From Culex pipiens pallens (lineage: Eukaryota > Arthropoda > Insecta > Diptera > Culicidae), in contig NC_068938.1 in assembly GCF_016801865.2 (NCBI RefSeq), forward strand, positions 191,229,409 through 191,293,408: DNA of 64,000 bases. The letters are read 5' to 3'. The notes below the pieces were generated by a model. It saw only the letters and a list, made by a program, of their open reading frames with translations, did no database searches and was not told the origin of the DNA. A program made the translations under genes and the position numbers. The first letter of the stretch is position 1. Each line of letters starts with the position of its first letter. Shown in pieces: positions 10,599 through 22,505 of the stretch.

Positions 10599-13050
10599 TC
10601 GGTCATTGAAAGGAAGTTCGACATTTCCTAAAGAAAAGAACATTACGCTTTTCAATTCAACAGATCTTGATTTCAATTTTCCACCAAATTTCACCAATCT
10701 CAATAATTGCACGGAATCAATTTCCGCCAAAAGCCATTCACTCTTTTACGACCCCACCAATTTCCCGCTAAACACGGGCAGCACCCGTCAAATCCTCATA
10801 AAACTCAAATCACGCACGACAAAGTACGGAATTAACATCTGCCACGCAAAGGAAGGAAACCTTAGGGCCAACACGACAATCGTGTCACGAGATCTCTCGC
10901 GCTGCCTAAATGTCCTTTTTCCTGAAGCCGTGAAACGGCTGTCATTTTCACTCAAAGGGAACCTTAAGGAAGGTGCACAAAAAATAAACGCGCCCCACGA
11001 GAGGTCGTCCTGCAAGATTAAACACAAAACGGCGCCGCCACCACCGTCCTTGGGGCTCGTTTTGGACGGTTTTCTGAAAAAGATCCGCCGTCGAGAATGG
11101 GAAAAATAAAAAAAAATCGGAAACAATAAAAGTGGAGAAAAAGGAAGCACAATTTTTGCAGTTTTTCACGAAATATTTTACATTCGCTAAGGTGCGGGGG
11201 GGCCCTTTGTTCTTCTTTAATTCACATTATGCACGAAAAATCAACGCGCGCTTTTGTTGGGAAAATTTTCTCAAGAAAAGCACTAAAAGTGGAAAGGAAC
11301 CAAAAAAACACATCAAGCAAATAAATACACAATGGAAAATTGTCTGAGTGTGTTTCAACGCCCGAGGCACACAATGCGAGGAAAGAAACGGAACAGAGAA
11401 AAAGAAACACTTTATGGCTATAGATGGTGGAAAAGCCGGAAAAACTGTGTCAACGGTGAAATGAAAATTAGGCTGGTGATGACAACAGCGAAGGAAAAAT
11501 CTAGAAGAAGGGAAGACCTCGTTAAGTGGAAGAGATATCCCGGACCTGGGGACACCCGGCCGGGATTCCACTGAATTTCATTAAATATTTTCCAGGGAAA
11601 AATTGCGCAACTTGGGGTGGAATGGAATTTGAGACAGGGGATTAGGCACGGTGAGCGAAGAATGCTGACAGTGAAAGCACGTTTTCATAATTAATTGTTG
11701 CTTTCCTTGAGGGAACTCAAGGTCAATGGCAATGTCTGAAGGAATTTGTATTTCCGTGAGGCAATAAAGCGCAAAGTATCAAATATTGTGAAGACGAAAG
11801 GAAAGAAGGTATTTCTTTTTTTTTTTTAATAGGAACTTGAATTCTTATTACTAATCTTTTTGGAACTTCTTTTTATTCGTGATTGATGTTATGTCTGAGT
11901 TCTGAATGATAATGATTGATGATAGCTAATAACAAAAAACGTTTTGAAAATAAACTGAATTGGCTTAGATCGGTATTCTATTCTATTCGGTATTTTAATT
12001 AACTTTTGATGACCGAAAAATTCTTTTGTCACGTTGTTAATCTTAGTCATTTTCGTTTTTCAACTGTTTTGTGTTGTCTTTTAAACAAACTTACTTTGTA
12101 TCAGTATAGTAAAGTACTTTTCTTTCAAACCAAATGCTTTTTGAAAAATTGTTTTAGTTACGAATGTTTGATGATTGATCAATAAATCACTTCAATTTAT
12201 TTAACATTTCGAATGATATTTTATGCACATTTTCTGCATTTTCAAAGTATTGTTTGAAATTAAAAAAAAACATTTTTCACAGTTATGAATATTTATTCCG
12301 GTTAAAGGAGAATTCTTCTAATTAAATATTTCTTTTTTATAAATTATTTTACAAAAAACATCTTTCGTTCAGTTCCGTTTTTACAATTGAATATGCGTTT
12401 CAATTCGACTTTTATTACTTTTTTTCGATACATTGTTTTATAATAAGTTGTTTTTTCGCAATGAAGAGATGGAGGATAAAGTTCCAGGTTTAATAAAAAA
12501 AATATTGAAATGAATATTATCATTAAGTTTTATTTTGAAATAATTGAAAAAGTGATAAAGTATGCTTGCATGCAAATCTGACAAATATTGTTTGCATTTT
12601 CAAGAAAATAGGAATGTTGAAAAAAAAAATCAAAAAATATATTACAAGCCATGATTTCAACACTTGAATAAAAAAAGTGTTTTGAAATGCATTTTCAGTT
12701 GTTTTGCATTCATTAGTTTTCAAAAAATTTAAGATATGAGGAAACCAAAAATAATATAGAGAAAAAATTTTTTACGGCACTGTAAACCCAAACATGTTGA
12801 AAATGGTTCTAAACGTAGGGGAATGCATTTTACATTGATTTTTGCTGATTGCACTTGAATTTTCATTGAAATTACGAATTTTCGACCCCTGATTTTTGGG
12901 CCAATTATGAAGGGGGGGGGAGACAAAAACTTTTAAAATTATTTGTACCAGCCATATAACAAAAAGTAATTCACGTATTTTAGCATTTTCAAGTCGCAGA
13001 TTTATGGCGAATTTTTTGTTAGCTTGCTTAATTTTCCAATCTTTATTTAA
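10599..13050. other. Intronic DNA: GC-richer island to about 11.8 kb, then AT-rich
   Basis: 10600-11770 is richer in G/C, with overlapping frames on both strands (up to 174 codons) that share no family features. From 11800 the DNA is AT-rich with homopolymer runs and holds nothing I can name. Confidence 0.4.
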
Positions 13051-13505
13051 CATTCCAACGCCCAAGGCTCCAAAAAAGTTGGAACGGTAACTTCAACTCA
13101 ATGGTTCTCGGGCATAACTCAACCAATCAAGATGATTCTTCTTTCCAGTGATTTGTTAAGATGTCTAGATGATTCTAGAACTTTAGATCAAATCTGTAAT
13201 TTTTGCGATCAAAAACATCGTTCCAACTTTTTTTTTCGCGTGTAAAAAAAATTCGCCAAAAAATCCGCGGAGGCAGTCGTTTTGAAAAATGTGGAACGAT
13301 GTTTTCGGTCGCAGAAATTACAGATTTGTTCAAATTAAGTTCTGCAAAGTTCTAGAATCATCTAGACATCCTAACAAATCACTGGAAAGAAGAATCTTGA
13401 TTGGTTGAGTTATTCCCGAGAACCAGCGAGTTGAAGTTGCCGTTCCACCTTTTCTGGGAGGATTGGGCGTCCGTGTAAGTTGGACATGCGTTGGGCGTTC
13501 CAATG
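13051..13505. mobile_element. Foldback element flanked by TTAA
   Basis: Ends CATTCCAACGCCCAA (13051-13065) and, inverted, CATTGGAACGCCCAA (13491-13505) differ at two positions and are flanked by TTAA at 13047-13050 and 13506-13509. Inside, arms of about 160-180 bp are inverted copies, sharing for example CTCAACCAATCAAGAT, TCTTCTTTCCAGTGATTTGT and GATGTCTAGATGATTCTAGA. No coding capacity. TTAA duplication is typical of piggyBac-class mobilisation; the class is inference. Confidence 0.82.
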
Positions 13506-13509
13506 TTAA

Positions 13510-14296
13510 AAAAATACTTATTCAATCTGAAGTTTTTCATTAACAATTGCAAAACTCTCAGAAATGTATTCACCATTTTTTTTTTTAATAATTGAAAGTT
13601 TTTTGCAAATATATTCAAAAGAAAATTTTCTTATTTAAATAACTGAGGAAAAAGGAATGGAGGAAAAATCAAATTTTATAATTTTCAAATTTAATAAAAT
13701 TTAAAATTAAATGATTATCAAATAATTTAAAAAAAATCAATAATTGAAATTATTTCAAATGTATTATAGACCTGCCCAGTTATTTTGATATAATTTATTT
13801 TCAAAATATCTAAGTATCGACTCTTCTTTTTCTCTCCAAAATACATTTTGCTGGATTGGAATTTAACAAAAAAATAATTACATATTTTTGATCGATCCTA
13901 AGACAAAAGATCGAATGGAAATGGATTACAGATATTTTTAGAAGTACGACTGTAGAGAATGTTAACGACTATCAAAAAAAAAAAAAAAAATAACAAACAA
14001 AATATTACAGCCACCAAGAAAAAAAACTACTAATAAAATAGCATGTAAAAAAATGTAAGGAATGGAAACACTCTAAAAAAAGATACGCTATTAATTTAAA
14101 AAAAAAACTGCTCATAACGAAGAATGAAAAAAACCTCTCAACAGTATACGTTTGTTTTTTTTTTGTAAAAAAAATCTACGGCAATATTTTAGAAGTCTAA
14201 TTTTTTCTGCTCATGTGTATTAGGAAATACATAAAAATATAACAAAATTTGGTTTCCCTCTTTCCACAATCGACCTCTTGTCTTTTTGTCGCACAT
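13510..14296. other. AT-rich intronic DNA, nothing recognised
   Basis: Homopolymer-rich A/T sequence with a poly-A run at about 13974-13990. No terminal repeats, RNA gene or coding frame supported. Confidence 0.4.
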
Positions 14297-15866
14297 CCCG
14301 AACATGGGTAAATATCAAGGGAAATGCGTAATAATACCTTTCTCTGGTATCAATACCAAATTTTGGTATTCCTGGACCCTTTAAAATTTGTCTTAAGGAT
14401 TATGCAAGAGCAAAATGCGGTATCATACCAATTTAAGGTATTGTTTTGATATTGCAAAATTGCAGAATTTGTCAATGATCGAACACCACATTTTGGTATT
14501 CTTTTGGTATTACAGTATTTTATCAAATTCCTCTGCAACTATGGGAAAATTTAGACCAATTTTGACAAAATAATTAATTTTGCGCTATAATGATGTCTCA
14601 AAGCGAATGCTTTCATTCAAAACCGGAAATTTCAAACTTGATTTTAAACATTTTTGATATACCCCCTACAGAAATGACTTGATATTGTGGAAAAATTTCT
14701 AAGTCAGGATGGCACATTTTGGTATTATTTTGGTATTAAGGTGCTTTATCAATTTCCTCTGAAACTATGGGAAAATTTTGACCAATTTTGACAAAATAAT
14801 TAATTTTGCGCTAAAATGATGTCTCAAAGCGAATGCTTTCATTGAAAACCGGAAATTTCAAACTTGATTTTAAACATTTTTGATATACCCCCTATAGAAA
14901 TGACTTGAAATTGTGGAAAATTTTCTAAGTCAGGATGGCACATTTTGGTATTATTTGAATATTGAAAGGTTTCATCAATTTTCTCTGAAACTATGGGAAA
15001 TTTGTTAAAAAAAATTTACGAGTAAATTAATTTTGCGCTAAAATGACTTGAAACCCAAAAATGTTAAAGATGATTTTAAAAATTAGTGTGATAAACCCAC
15101 TAATAATTTTTTCAAAAACGTTGAAATATCTCTAAGTCGGGATAACCAAATACTTTGAAAAACGAGTCAATCGAGAGATTAATGAATTTTGGTGAATTTC
15201 AATTCAGTTTCATTTTAATAAAACTTATTTTTCAATCTTGTTATTATTCAGAAGCTTCAAGAACTTCAAGCACATGCCGTTCATCAATGATAAATGCATT
15301 CGGTGTGGTGAAGAATATCACTAATAACAACATGGAATCATCAGGTGAGTAGATTTGGCTGTTGCATATGAATAATTTTCGTTTTTTCACTAACTGCAAC
15401 TGCTGCACTAAAAATGGTATGAAAGTACCAAATTTTGGTATTACTTGTTCAAATACCAGCGACCAAAATGTGCTCTTGGTTGCCCAGTAATAGATGGTAA
15501 AATACCATGAAATCATACCAAAATCATGTATGTGAAAGACCACAGAAATACCAAAATATGATTTTCCAAGGGCGCGGGAATACCTAAAAATAAAACCATG
15601 ACAATACCAAGTTTTGGTATTCAAGCAATGTTCAAAAATCCAGAAGACCTCAACTTGGTATTGAAATGGTTTTATTTTGAGGTATTATTTTACCCTTGGA
15701 ATAACATGGTTTGGTATTGTTGTGCCCTTACACATACAAGATTTTGGTATGATTTCATGGTATTTTACCATCTATTACTGGGCAACCAAGGGCACATTTT
15801 GGTCGCTGTTATTTGCCCAAGTAATACCAAAATTTGGTATTCCCGTGTTATTTACCCCTGCTCGGG
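14297..15866. mobile_element. Composite TIR element: 226-bp tandem repeat plus a palindromic module
   Basis: Left end CCCGAACATGGGTAAATATC and inverted right end (minus strand) CCCGAGCAGGGGTAAATAAC form a TIR. The left half holds three direct repeats starting at 14531, 14757 and 14983 (period 226, the third decayed). The right half is a foldback with about 125-bp arms (about 15425-15545 and 15735-15850) sharing GCGACCAAAATGTGC and TTGCCCAGTAATAGATGG. The motif AATACCAAATTTTGGTATT recurs throughout. No transposase frame; superfamily unknown. Confidence 0.78.
14531..15140 (+). repeat. 226-bp tandem repeat, three units
   Basis: CTCTG(C/A)AACTATGGGAAA recurs at 14531, 14757 and 14983. Units one and two are nearly identical through GCGAATGCTTTCATT and CTAAGTCAGGATGGCACA; unit three is diverged. 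Confidence 0.88.
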
Positions 15867-16116
15867 ATCCTGAAAATGCGTTTAAAATTGTTTTCAGATG
15901 ATTAGACTGACTCCTATTTTCTTTAAAATTCTGAGGATTTTTTAAAACACATTTATCTGTCCTTTTTGAGCCGAAATAAAATAAATACCACTCTAGGTTA
16001 TTTCAAATTCCAAAAGTTGATTAATTTTCCCTTCTAATGACGTCAAACATTTCTTCATAGTTAATTAACGAAAACTAGTAAATGTTTTTTTTTGTATATT
16101 TTTATGAAAAATATTA

Positions 16117-16388
16117 TTTTATCGGAATTTTAAGCACGCCGTCAAATCAGGCCCAATTTCACTTAAGTGTCTCTTTGACACAAAATTTCAAAATCATCAT
16201 CATTTAAGGCTGCTTCTTTTTGAAAAACACGATTTATTTGAAAATATTCTAAAATGAAAGAGGATGTACTACTATTCCGTCACGAGATATCAAATAATGG
16301 ACCTTGGAATCGGGGTCAGGGTAAAGGACAGAGTTTCACGCAAATCGAAGAGGGTTGGAGCAACTGCTGTGTTGGTGGAGAATGACCA
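16117..16388 (+). repeat. Diverged single arm of the 60566-61826 foldback family
   Basis: This matches the right arm at about 61540-61820 in order and orientation: TCGGAATT, ACGCCGTCAAATC, TCTTTGACAC, GGCTGC, CCGTCACGAGATATCAAA, GTTTCACGCAAATCGAAGAG and GGAGAAT. It is substantially diverged and has no partner arm nearby, so it is an old or truncated copy. Confidence 0.75.
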
Positions 16389-17884
16389 ATTTAAAAAATA
16401 TATTTGTTTTATTTAGTTACTTTCTCATTAAAAAAGTTCACATAAGTGGTTCATGAACTTTGATTTTTCATTGGATTTTTTGTAACTATCTATCATAAAA
16501 AAATAGTTTTTTTTTTTTTTTTGTTGGAATCGATCGAATTCCCAGGAACTTCTCAATACCCATCTGCTCTAGTTCGCTGTTTGATAAACAAGACAATATT
16601 GTTCCCGATGCCATAAACCGCTCAACCGAACCGATTACGGACAAGCACACACGCACATTTATAGCACTCGACGGCTGCTCAACGGTTGTAAACCGCTAAC
16701 AACGATAAACCTCCCATACGGCACACAGCCCCGATCCATCGTTTACCTTTGGCCAGGGCCAAGTGACAACGGTTGCGTTTTTCCCTTTGATGTTGCTCAA
16801 AATGGTAAAGACTACCAACGCGGTTTGGCCTCTGCTCGGTGGTTCCAAGTTCCAACAGTTCGAACCTGACACGGCTCTGACGTCCAGTGGCGGTATCTTG
16901 AGTGTTATCGCGGGGGAGGACACTGTTGAAAGAATTGAATTTTGATTCAGTTTGACGTCAGACGTTAGAATTCAGACGATTGAGACGATTTCTAGAAATC
17001 AAATGTCTGAAACAGACAAGATCAACATCAGACAGACGTCAGAAATATGTCATCTAAATTCAGACGATTAAACTCACAAATCCATCTCAAATTTTGAATT
17101 AACTCTAAATTTTACAGTGTCCTCCCGCCAAACCGTGATGGTGGTCAGGACCGCCGCTCAATCTGACGGTCCCGCCAGTGTATGTGTGCATCAGCACCAC
17201 TGTACGTGTGCACTCACGTACGTGTGACGGAGCGAGACGTAACGCTTAAGGCGAAGCTGTTTTGTGTGTGGCCTTTGATCGTTTGAGCCGGTACCGCCAT
17301 CACTCACCATATTTTGTCGGCAGAATCGGCGGTGTGTGTGTGAGTGCGCACGATTCACCAGAGAGTGAAGACGTAAACAAACAAACCGATTCTGGAGAAA
17401 TGTGCGTGCGAGGGTGTGTGCGTGTATGTTTTTCTCCTTTGGCTGGAAGGCGGCAATCCGTTGATTGGTGGAAGGGAGAAACAAGATTTAGTACGATGAA
17501 TTTGTTTACCTTTCTGCGTTCAAATAACAGCCTTTTGATTGTTTATTTTTCTGGTGGTAAGCTTTGTATGTAACAAATTATTAGGTTTAAATATCCTATT
17601 CATTTTCAGTACACAGAATACAATTTACTGGGTTACATGTTTTTTTTATTATTCAATTCAATTCATGTTTATTTCTTGTTCTAATCATAATACATTTTGT
17701 TTTAACTTATAAACTAATGTAGAGTTATGGTGATCCTTTCAGCTACAGCATTATCAGTAATTATTGGATTAAATTAAATTGTTATGCTTGGTGAGATTTA
17801 AAGAAAGCAGAAAAAATCAATTACAAAAAACTGCTTATTTTATTTAATTAATTTCTTCATTATTAATCTTAATTTTTCATCATA
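16389..17884. other. Non-repetitive island with GT-rich stretches, no gene recognised
   Basis: 16560-17560 is GC-richer than its flanks and contains GTGTGTG runs (17330-17420). Frames up to 103 codons show no domain. The tail 17600-17884 is AT-rich. It could be regulatory, but nothing specific is shown. Confidence 0.4.
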
Positions 17885-18122
17885 CACTCAACCCCCGGTG
17901 GTTGGTCACTTTTTCGTTTGACACTTTTTTAGTTTATACCCCGTTGGTTGGTCAAAGTCAAACTAAAAAGTGACGAACTGTCACTTTTTACACGACGCTC
18001 ACGCACACTATCAAAACACACGTTTAGTAGTGTGTGTGAACTCCGTGTAAAAGGGGTGTCAAACTAAAACGTGACCCCGTTCGTTTGACAACAGTTGGTG
18101 TCAAACCATCGGGGTTTGAGTG
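17885..18122. mobile_element. 238-bp MITE with TA target duplication
   Basis: Left CACTCAACCCCCGGTGGTTG and inverted right CACTCAAACCCCGATGGTTTG form imperfect TIRs flanked by TA at 17883-17884 and 18123-18124. Internal motifs also recur in inverted form (GTTTGACAC, AGTTTGACCAAC-like, TAAAACGTGAC). No coding capacity; likely a mariner-type nonautonomous element. Confidence 0.87.
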
Positions 18123-18443
18123 TATTTGGAACGATTCAAAATGCTAAATCGTTATTCATATTTCCAGAAAGTAGTTGCCAATCTGAACAAAAGAAAAAAT
18201 TCACTGAAAAAACATGTACTATCAATTGTAAACTACCTATTTAAAAATATTTTAAATTACTATTTTTTCCATAAAAATTTCAGGACCAATATTCGGGAAA
18301 TTCCGTAATAGTTTGAAGAAAACAAATGGTTTATCAAATAATAACAGAGTATAATGCAAATTTTAAACACTAGCCAAACTTTTAACATACCCAATTTTGT
18401 TGTGATACTCTTTGCTCAAACAATCCAAATTCTCTACGGAATC

Positions 18444-19030
18444 GGTCTTTTATCTTTAATTTTTATGTTTGTATTTTTTTATCCGGCTGAAACTTTTCTG
18501 GTGCCTTCGGTATGCCCAAAGAAGCCATTTTGCATCATTAGTTCGCTCATATAATTTTCCATACAAATTTGGCAGCTGTCCATACAAAAATGATATGTGA
18601 AAATTTAAAAATCTGTATCTTTTAAAGGATTTTTTTTGATCGATTTGGTGTCTTCGGCAAAGTTGTAGGTATGGATATGGACTGCACTGAAAAAAAAGGT
18701 ACACGGTAAAAAAATTGGTGATTTTTAATTTCACTTTTGGTCTCTAAAACTTGATCTGCCAAAAAAAAACACTATTTTTAATTCTTTTATTTTTTTATTT
18801 ATATGTTTTAGAGGACATCAAATGCCAATTTTTCATAAATTTCCGGAATGGCCAAAAAATCTTTGTCCGAGTTATGATTGTTTGAATCAATACAGATTTT
18901 TTCAAAAAATCAAAATATTTGTCGCAAAAATTTTTCAACTTCAGTTTTCGATGTAAAATCGAATTTGCAATCAAAAAGTACTTCAGTGAATTTTTGATAA
19001 AGTGCACCGTTTTCAAGTTAAAGGCATTTT
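18444..19030 (+). repeat. Dispersed repeat family A, copy 1
   Basis: Shares ordered blocks with 59745-60565 and with 21510-22085: GGTGCCTTCGGTATGCC, TTTTGCATCATTAGTT, TTTGGCAGCTGTCCATACAA, GTGTCTTCGGCAAAGTTGTA, TTTTATATGTTTTAGAGGAC, CGAGTTATGA and AAAGTGCACCGTTTTCAAG. It has no frame of its own. Confidence 0.8.
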
Positions 19031-19486
19031 TAGGATTTTTTTTTTTTGAAAATAGTCGCAGTTTTTCATTTTTTTTTTAAATTTAGTGCCCACCTTTGAA
19101 AAAAATAGTATTGAAAAGCTGAGAATTTTCAATCTTTTCTAAAACAACATTTTTCAAAAATTTTAGTTCACAAGTTGGCCCACAAAAAAATAATATTTTT
19201 AAAACATTGGCAAAGTCTCACAAAACAAGTAAACGCTCAAAGCATTTTATAGGTAAAAACAAATGTTGCAAAAGTGGTGAATTTTTAATTCGTAACCCAC
19301 CTAGATCGAGGTTGGGTTCTAGTGGGTTAAAGATATTATTATTGAGCTTTAATTTTCGTATCTATTTATTTTAAGACTTCTCTTTCCAAACAAACCATAG
19401 AATTCTGAAGTCACCGGGTTGAAATTTCCAGATTTTTTTCCTTTTTTGAAACGGATTTGTTTTTAAGATACTTTTTTAATAAGGTA

Positions 19487-20418
19487 CCGTAAACCGGGGT
19501 GACTTTGATAGGATTTCAATTTGTTTTTAGAATATTTTCCAACAGGTAAGGGTTTTCTCAATATTATTATTTTTAAAACATGTACTGGGGTAGGCCACAC
19601 AAAGTCCATGCACAATTTTGGAAAAAAAGTTTTTTCAATAGTGTTTAGAAAAATAGTTACGTTAAAAATTCTTAGTTTTAATTCCGGGGTGACTTTGATA
19701 GTCATAGTTTTTCTTGTTAAAATCATATTTAAGATGTTCAAACTTTATTTTTACGTTAAATGTACCATCACTAAAGTAGCTGATATAGTTTGTAAGAATA
19801 AAATCAATGTTTATGTTAAGTTAACTAAGTTTATAAGCTTTTTCAACAAAATACATATAAATTTTAGGTAAAATTGTTAAAAAGTCGGAATTTAGCCTGA
19901 AATTTGCTAAAACTAGTTTTGTTTGTAAAATTATCGATTTATATTGCATTTTATACTGAATTCGAAGCACGAATCACAAGTTTTCACATTTTACATGAAA
20001 TTTGTTATACTGAAATTGCCTATAAATTTGGTGATTTTTTTTAAATTATGTTTCAAAAATACATATTATTTATTATTTACAAACTTTTTAAACCTTCTCC
20101 TAGTGGAAAATTGTCCAAAGAATCCGAAAATGCATTCTGTTTTCCGATTAAAAATCATGTTCATTGAGAAAATCATGACACTTAGAGAAGTTTAAAATAA
20201 TGACTTTCATCAACATTTTCTTAACTATAGTTAACTAACTTTTTAAACTTGTCAACATTTTATGAAAAGTTCTTCTTGAGGTACTTTGAACACTTCTCTA
20301 TCACGGTCAGTTTGTTTCTAAACCATTCCTTACGTATTTTAATTGTACTCTTCATTTTGCGGAAAAATCGCAAACCTATCAAAGTCACCCCGGCTATCAA
20401 AGTCACCCCGTTTTACGG
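19487..20418. mobile_element. 932-bp nonautonomous TIR element (GGGGTGACTTTGATAG ends)
   Basis: Left CCGTAAACCGGGGTGACTTT... and inverted right CCGTAAAACGGGGTGACTTT... match over about 24 bp. The right end carries the GGGGTGACTTTGATAG motif twice in tandem, and an extra direct copy lies at about 19685. The left flank is TA and the right TT, so the duplication is not clean. Interior frames are AT-rich noise. Confidence 0.78.
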
Positions 20419-21504
20419 TTTATTAAACTTTTAACTAGAATTAAGAATCCCTAGCACTGTCAAAAAAAAACAACAAATAAAGAATAAAAAGGGATAAGAA
20501 AGGTTTGACTGCCGATGCTTTAAAAATATTGAAAGTATACTTTGTTTTGGTTTTATTTTTAACAAAATTGTTGCTCTGAAATTTTGTTTCAAAAATCAAA
20601 AAAAAAGGAAAAAACGTCAAACAAAATGCTCTTCATTTTTTCAGGACTTTTTTTCCATTTTCGGGAGTGAACTTGAGTCAAATTGTTCTATGAAAATCTT
20701 AACTTATCTTGTTGAATGATTTTCATCATGCAGTTGTAGTGTTTTTATGCGAATTTATATGTTTCATTTTTGTATTCAATTGTTTATTTTTTGCTTGTTT
20801 TGTAGCATGGAAGGATTACGGGATGATGTCTTTCGATAATTCATCGTTCGTGTTTTGAGAGTTTTCTGTAATATTGACTCTACTTCTTACAACCACTAAT
20901 AATTTTCTTTTGCATTGTTTTAAAATTTTTCCTTTTATTTTATTTTTTATCTTTTGCTTTTATAATATTTTTTACCATGTACATAATGCAATCATTAGCT
21001 TTTAAGTTACATAAAACTGCGTTAAAAAAATATAGTCAGAGTTTGAGACAAAACTTAATTGGAGCATATTTCTATTGATGTAAAAAGGGGTTATGAATAA
21101 CAAATACGGTTAAAGTTGAAAATTAAAAAATATTGGACAAAGGAAAATTAACATACACCATGTAAAATCAACCAATTCAGGATATTCTGAAAACTCCTAT
21201 TCACTGCTTGGTAAAAACCAAAAAATGGTTTAAATCTTGCCTTTTTCCAAATTTTTAAACGGAACTCGCCTAGAGGTCGAGTATTTGATCTTAAAGAGTA
21301 AAGAAGGAATATAATCTTAAACACTTAAAAACAAGGAAAACTATGGAATTGAAATAACCTAAAAACTAAATTAAACTAAAAACAAGGAAAAAATTAAGCT
21401 TGAAATACGAGAACATTTTTTTTAATCATAAATATTTGGTTTAAATAAGAGTTTTTTGCAACATAAAGAAGATTTTAACATAACAAATCAGTATCGAAAA
21501 GTAT
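20419..21504. other. AT-rich intronic DNA, nothing recognised
   Basis: Homopolymer-rich, with no repeats, frames or RNA genes that I can support. Confidence 0.4.
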
Positions 21505-21509
21505 TACTT

Positions 21510-22085
21510 CGTGTCTTCAGCAAAGTTGTAGGTATGGATATGGACTACACTGGAAAAAAATGATTTGCAAAAAAAAACTCTATTTTTATTTCATTTTTTT
21601 TCATTTTTTGATATGTTTTAAAAGACATAAAATGCCAACTTTTCAAAAAATTTCAGGTTGTGCAAAAAATCTTTGACCGAGTTATGAATTTTTGAATCAA
21701 TACTGATTTTTTCAAAAAATCGAAATATCGGTCGCAAAAATTTTTCAGTTTCATTTTTAAACGTAAAATTAAATTTGCAATCAAAAAGAACTGAAGTGAA
21801 ATTTTTATAAAGTGCACCGTTTCAAGTTAAATCCATTTTTAGGTGACATTTTACCGTGTATCGTTTTTTTTCCAGTGTAGTCGGTATCCATACCTACAAG
21901 TCACCAAAACGATCAAAAAATTCCTTCAAAAGATACAGATTTTTGAATTTTGATACACCATTATTGTATGGACAGCAGCCAAATTTGTATGGAAATTTAT
22001 ATGGGCAAACTAATGATGCAAAACGGCTTCTTTTGGCATACCGAAGGCACCAAAAAAATTTAGTCGGATTAAAAAATAAAAAAAA
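21510..22085. repeat. Dispersed repeat family A, copy 2, rearranged into a foldback
   Basis: The second half of the family (GTGTCTTC.GCAAAGTTGTA onward) comes first in plus orientation, followed by the first half inverted. Inverted arms of about 36 bp (21526-21561 and 21864-21899, around GGTATGGATA and CTACACTGGAAAAAAA) flank a loop of about 300 bp. Confidence 0.75.
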
Positions 22086-22149
22086 AAATAAAATTGAAAA
22101 AAGACCGATTTCATAAAGAATTGCTCATAGGTCAAATGTCCATGCATTT

Positions 22150-22505
22150 AGTCAATGAATCCTGTAAATCAAAAAATATTGAAAAGTATAACTTTTCCAA
22201 ACAAGTGTTGTAAAGTTCTACTTTTCAGCATCAATTTCAGTGCTGAAATGTAGTTTTTTTAGCATTTGTTTTGAAAAGGTTTACTATTCGATTCTGTTAT
22301 TTTTGGTTGGGAAAAGTAGGCTGTTACGTTGTTCAAGAATGACAGGAAAAGTAAAAATAAAATTTTAAACAATCAAATGAATACTGGGATACTTGCAAAA
22401 AGCAAGTTTTTCATCACTTTTGTGTATTTTTATCCTAAGAAGTTTACTGAATTGGATAAATACAGCAAGTGCAGAAAAAAAACAAGTTTTGCAACAAGTT
22501 AAATA
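22150..22505. repeat. Dispersed repeat family B, copy 1
   Basis: Shares two modules with 31420-31835 in opposite orientation: TTCAAGAATGACAGGAAAAGTA with TTTTTGGT nearby, and GGATAAATAC with AAGTTTTGCAAC. Compared in the same orientation the two modules appear in swapped order. No coding frame. Confidence 0.65.
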
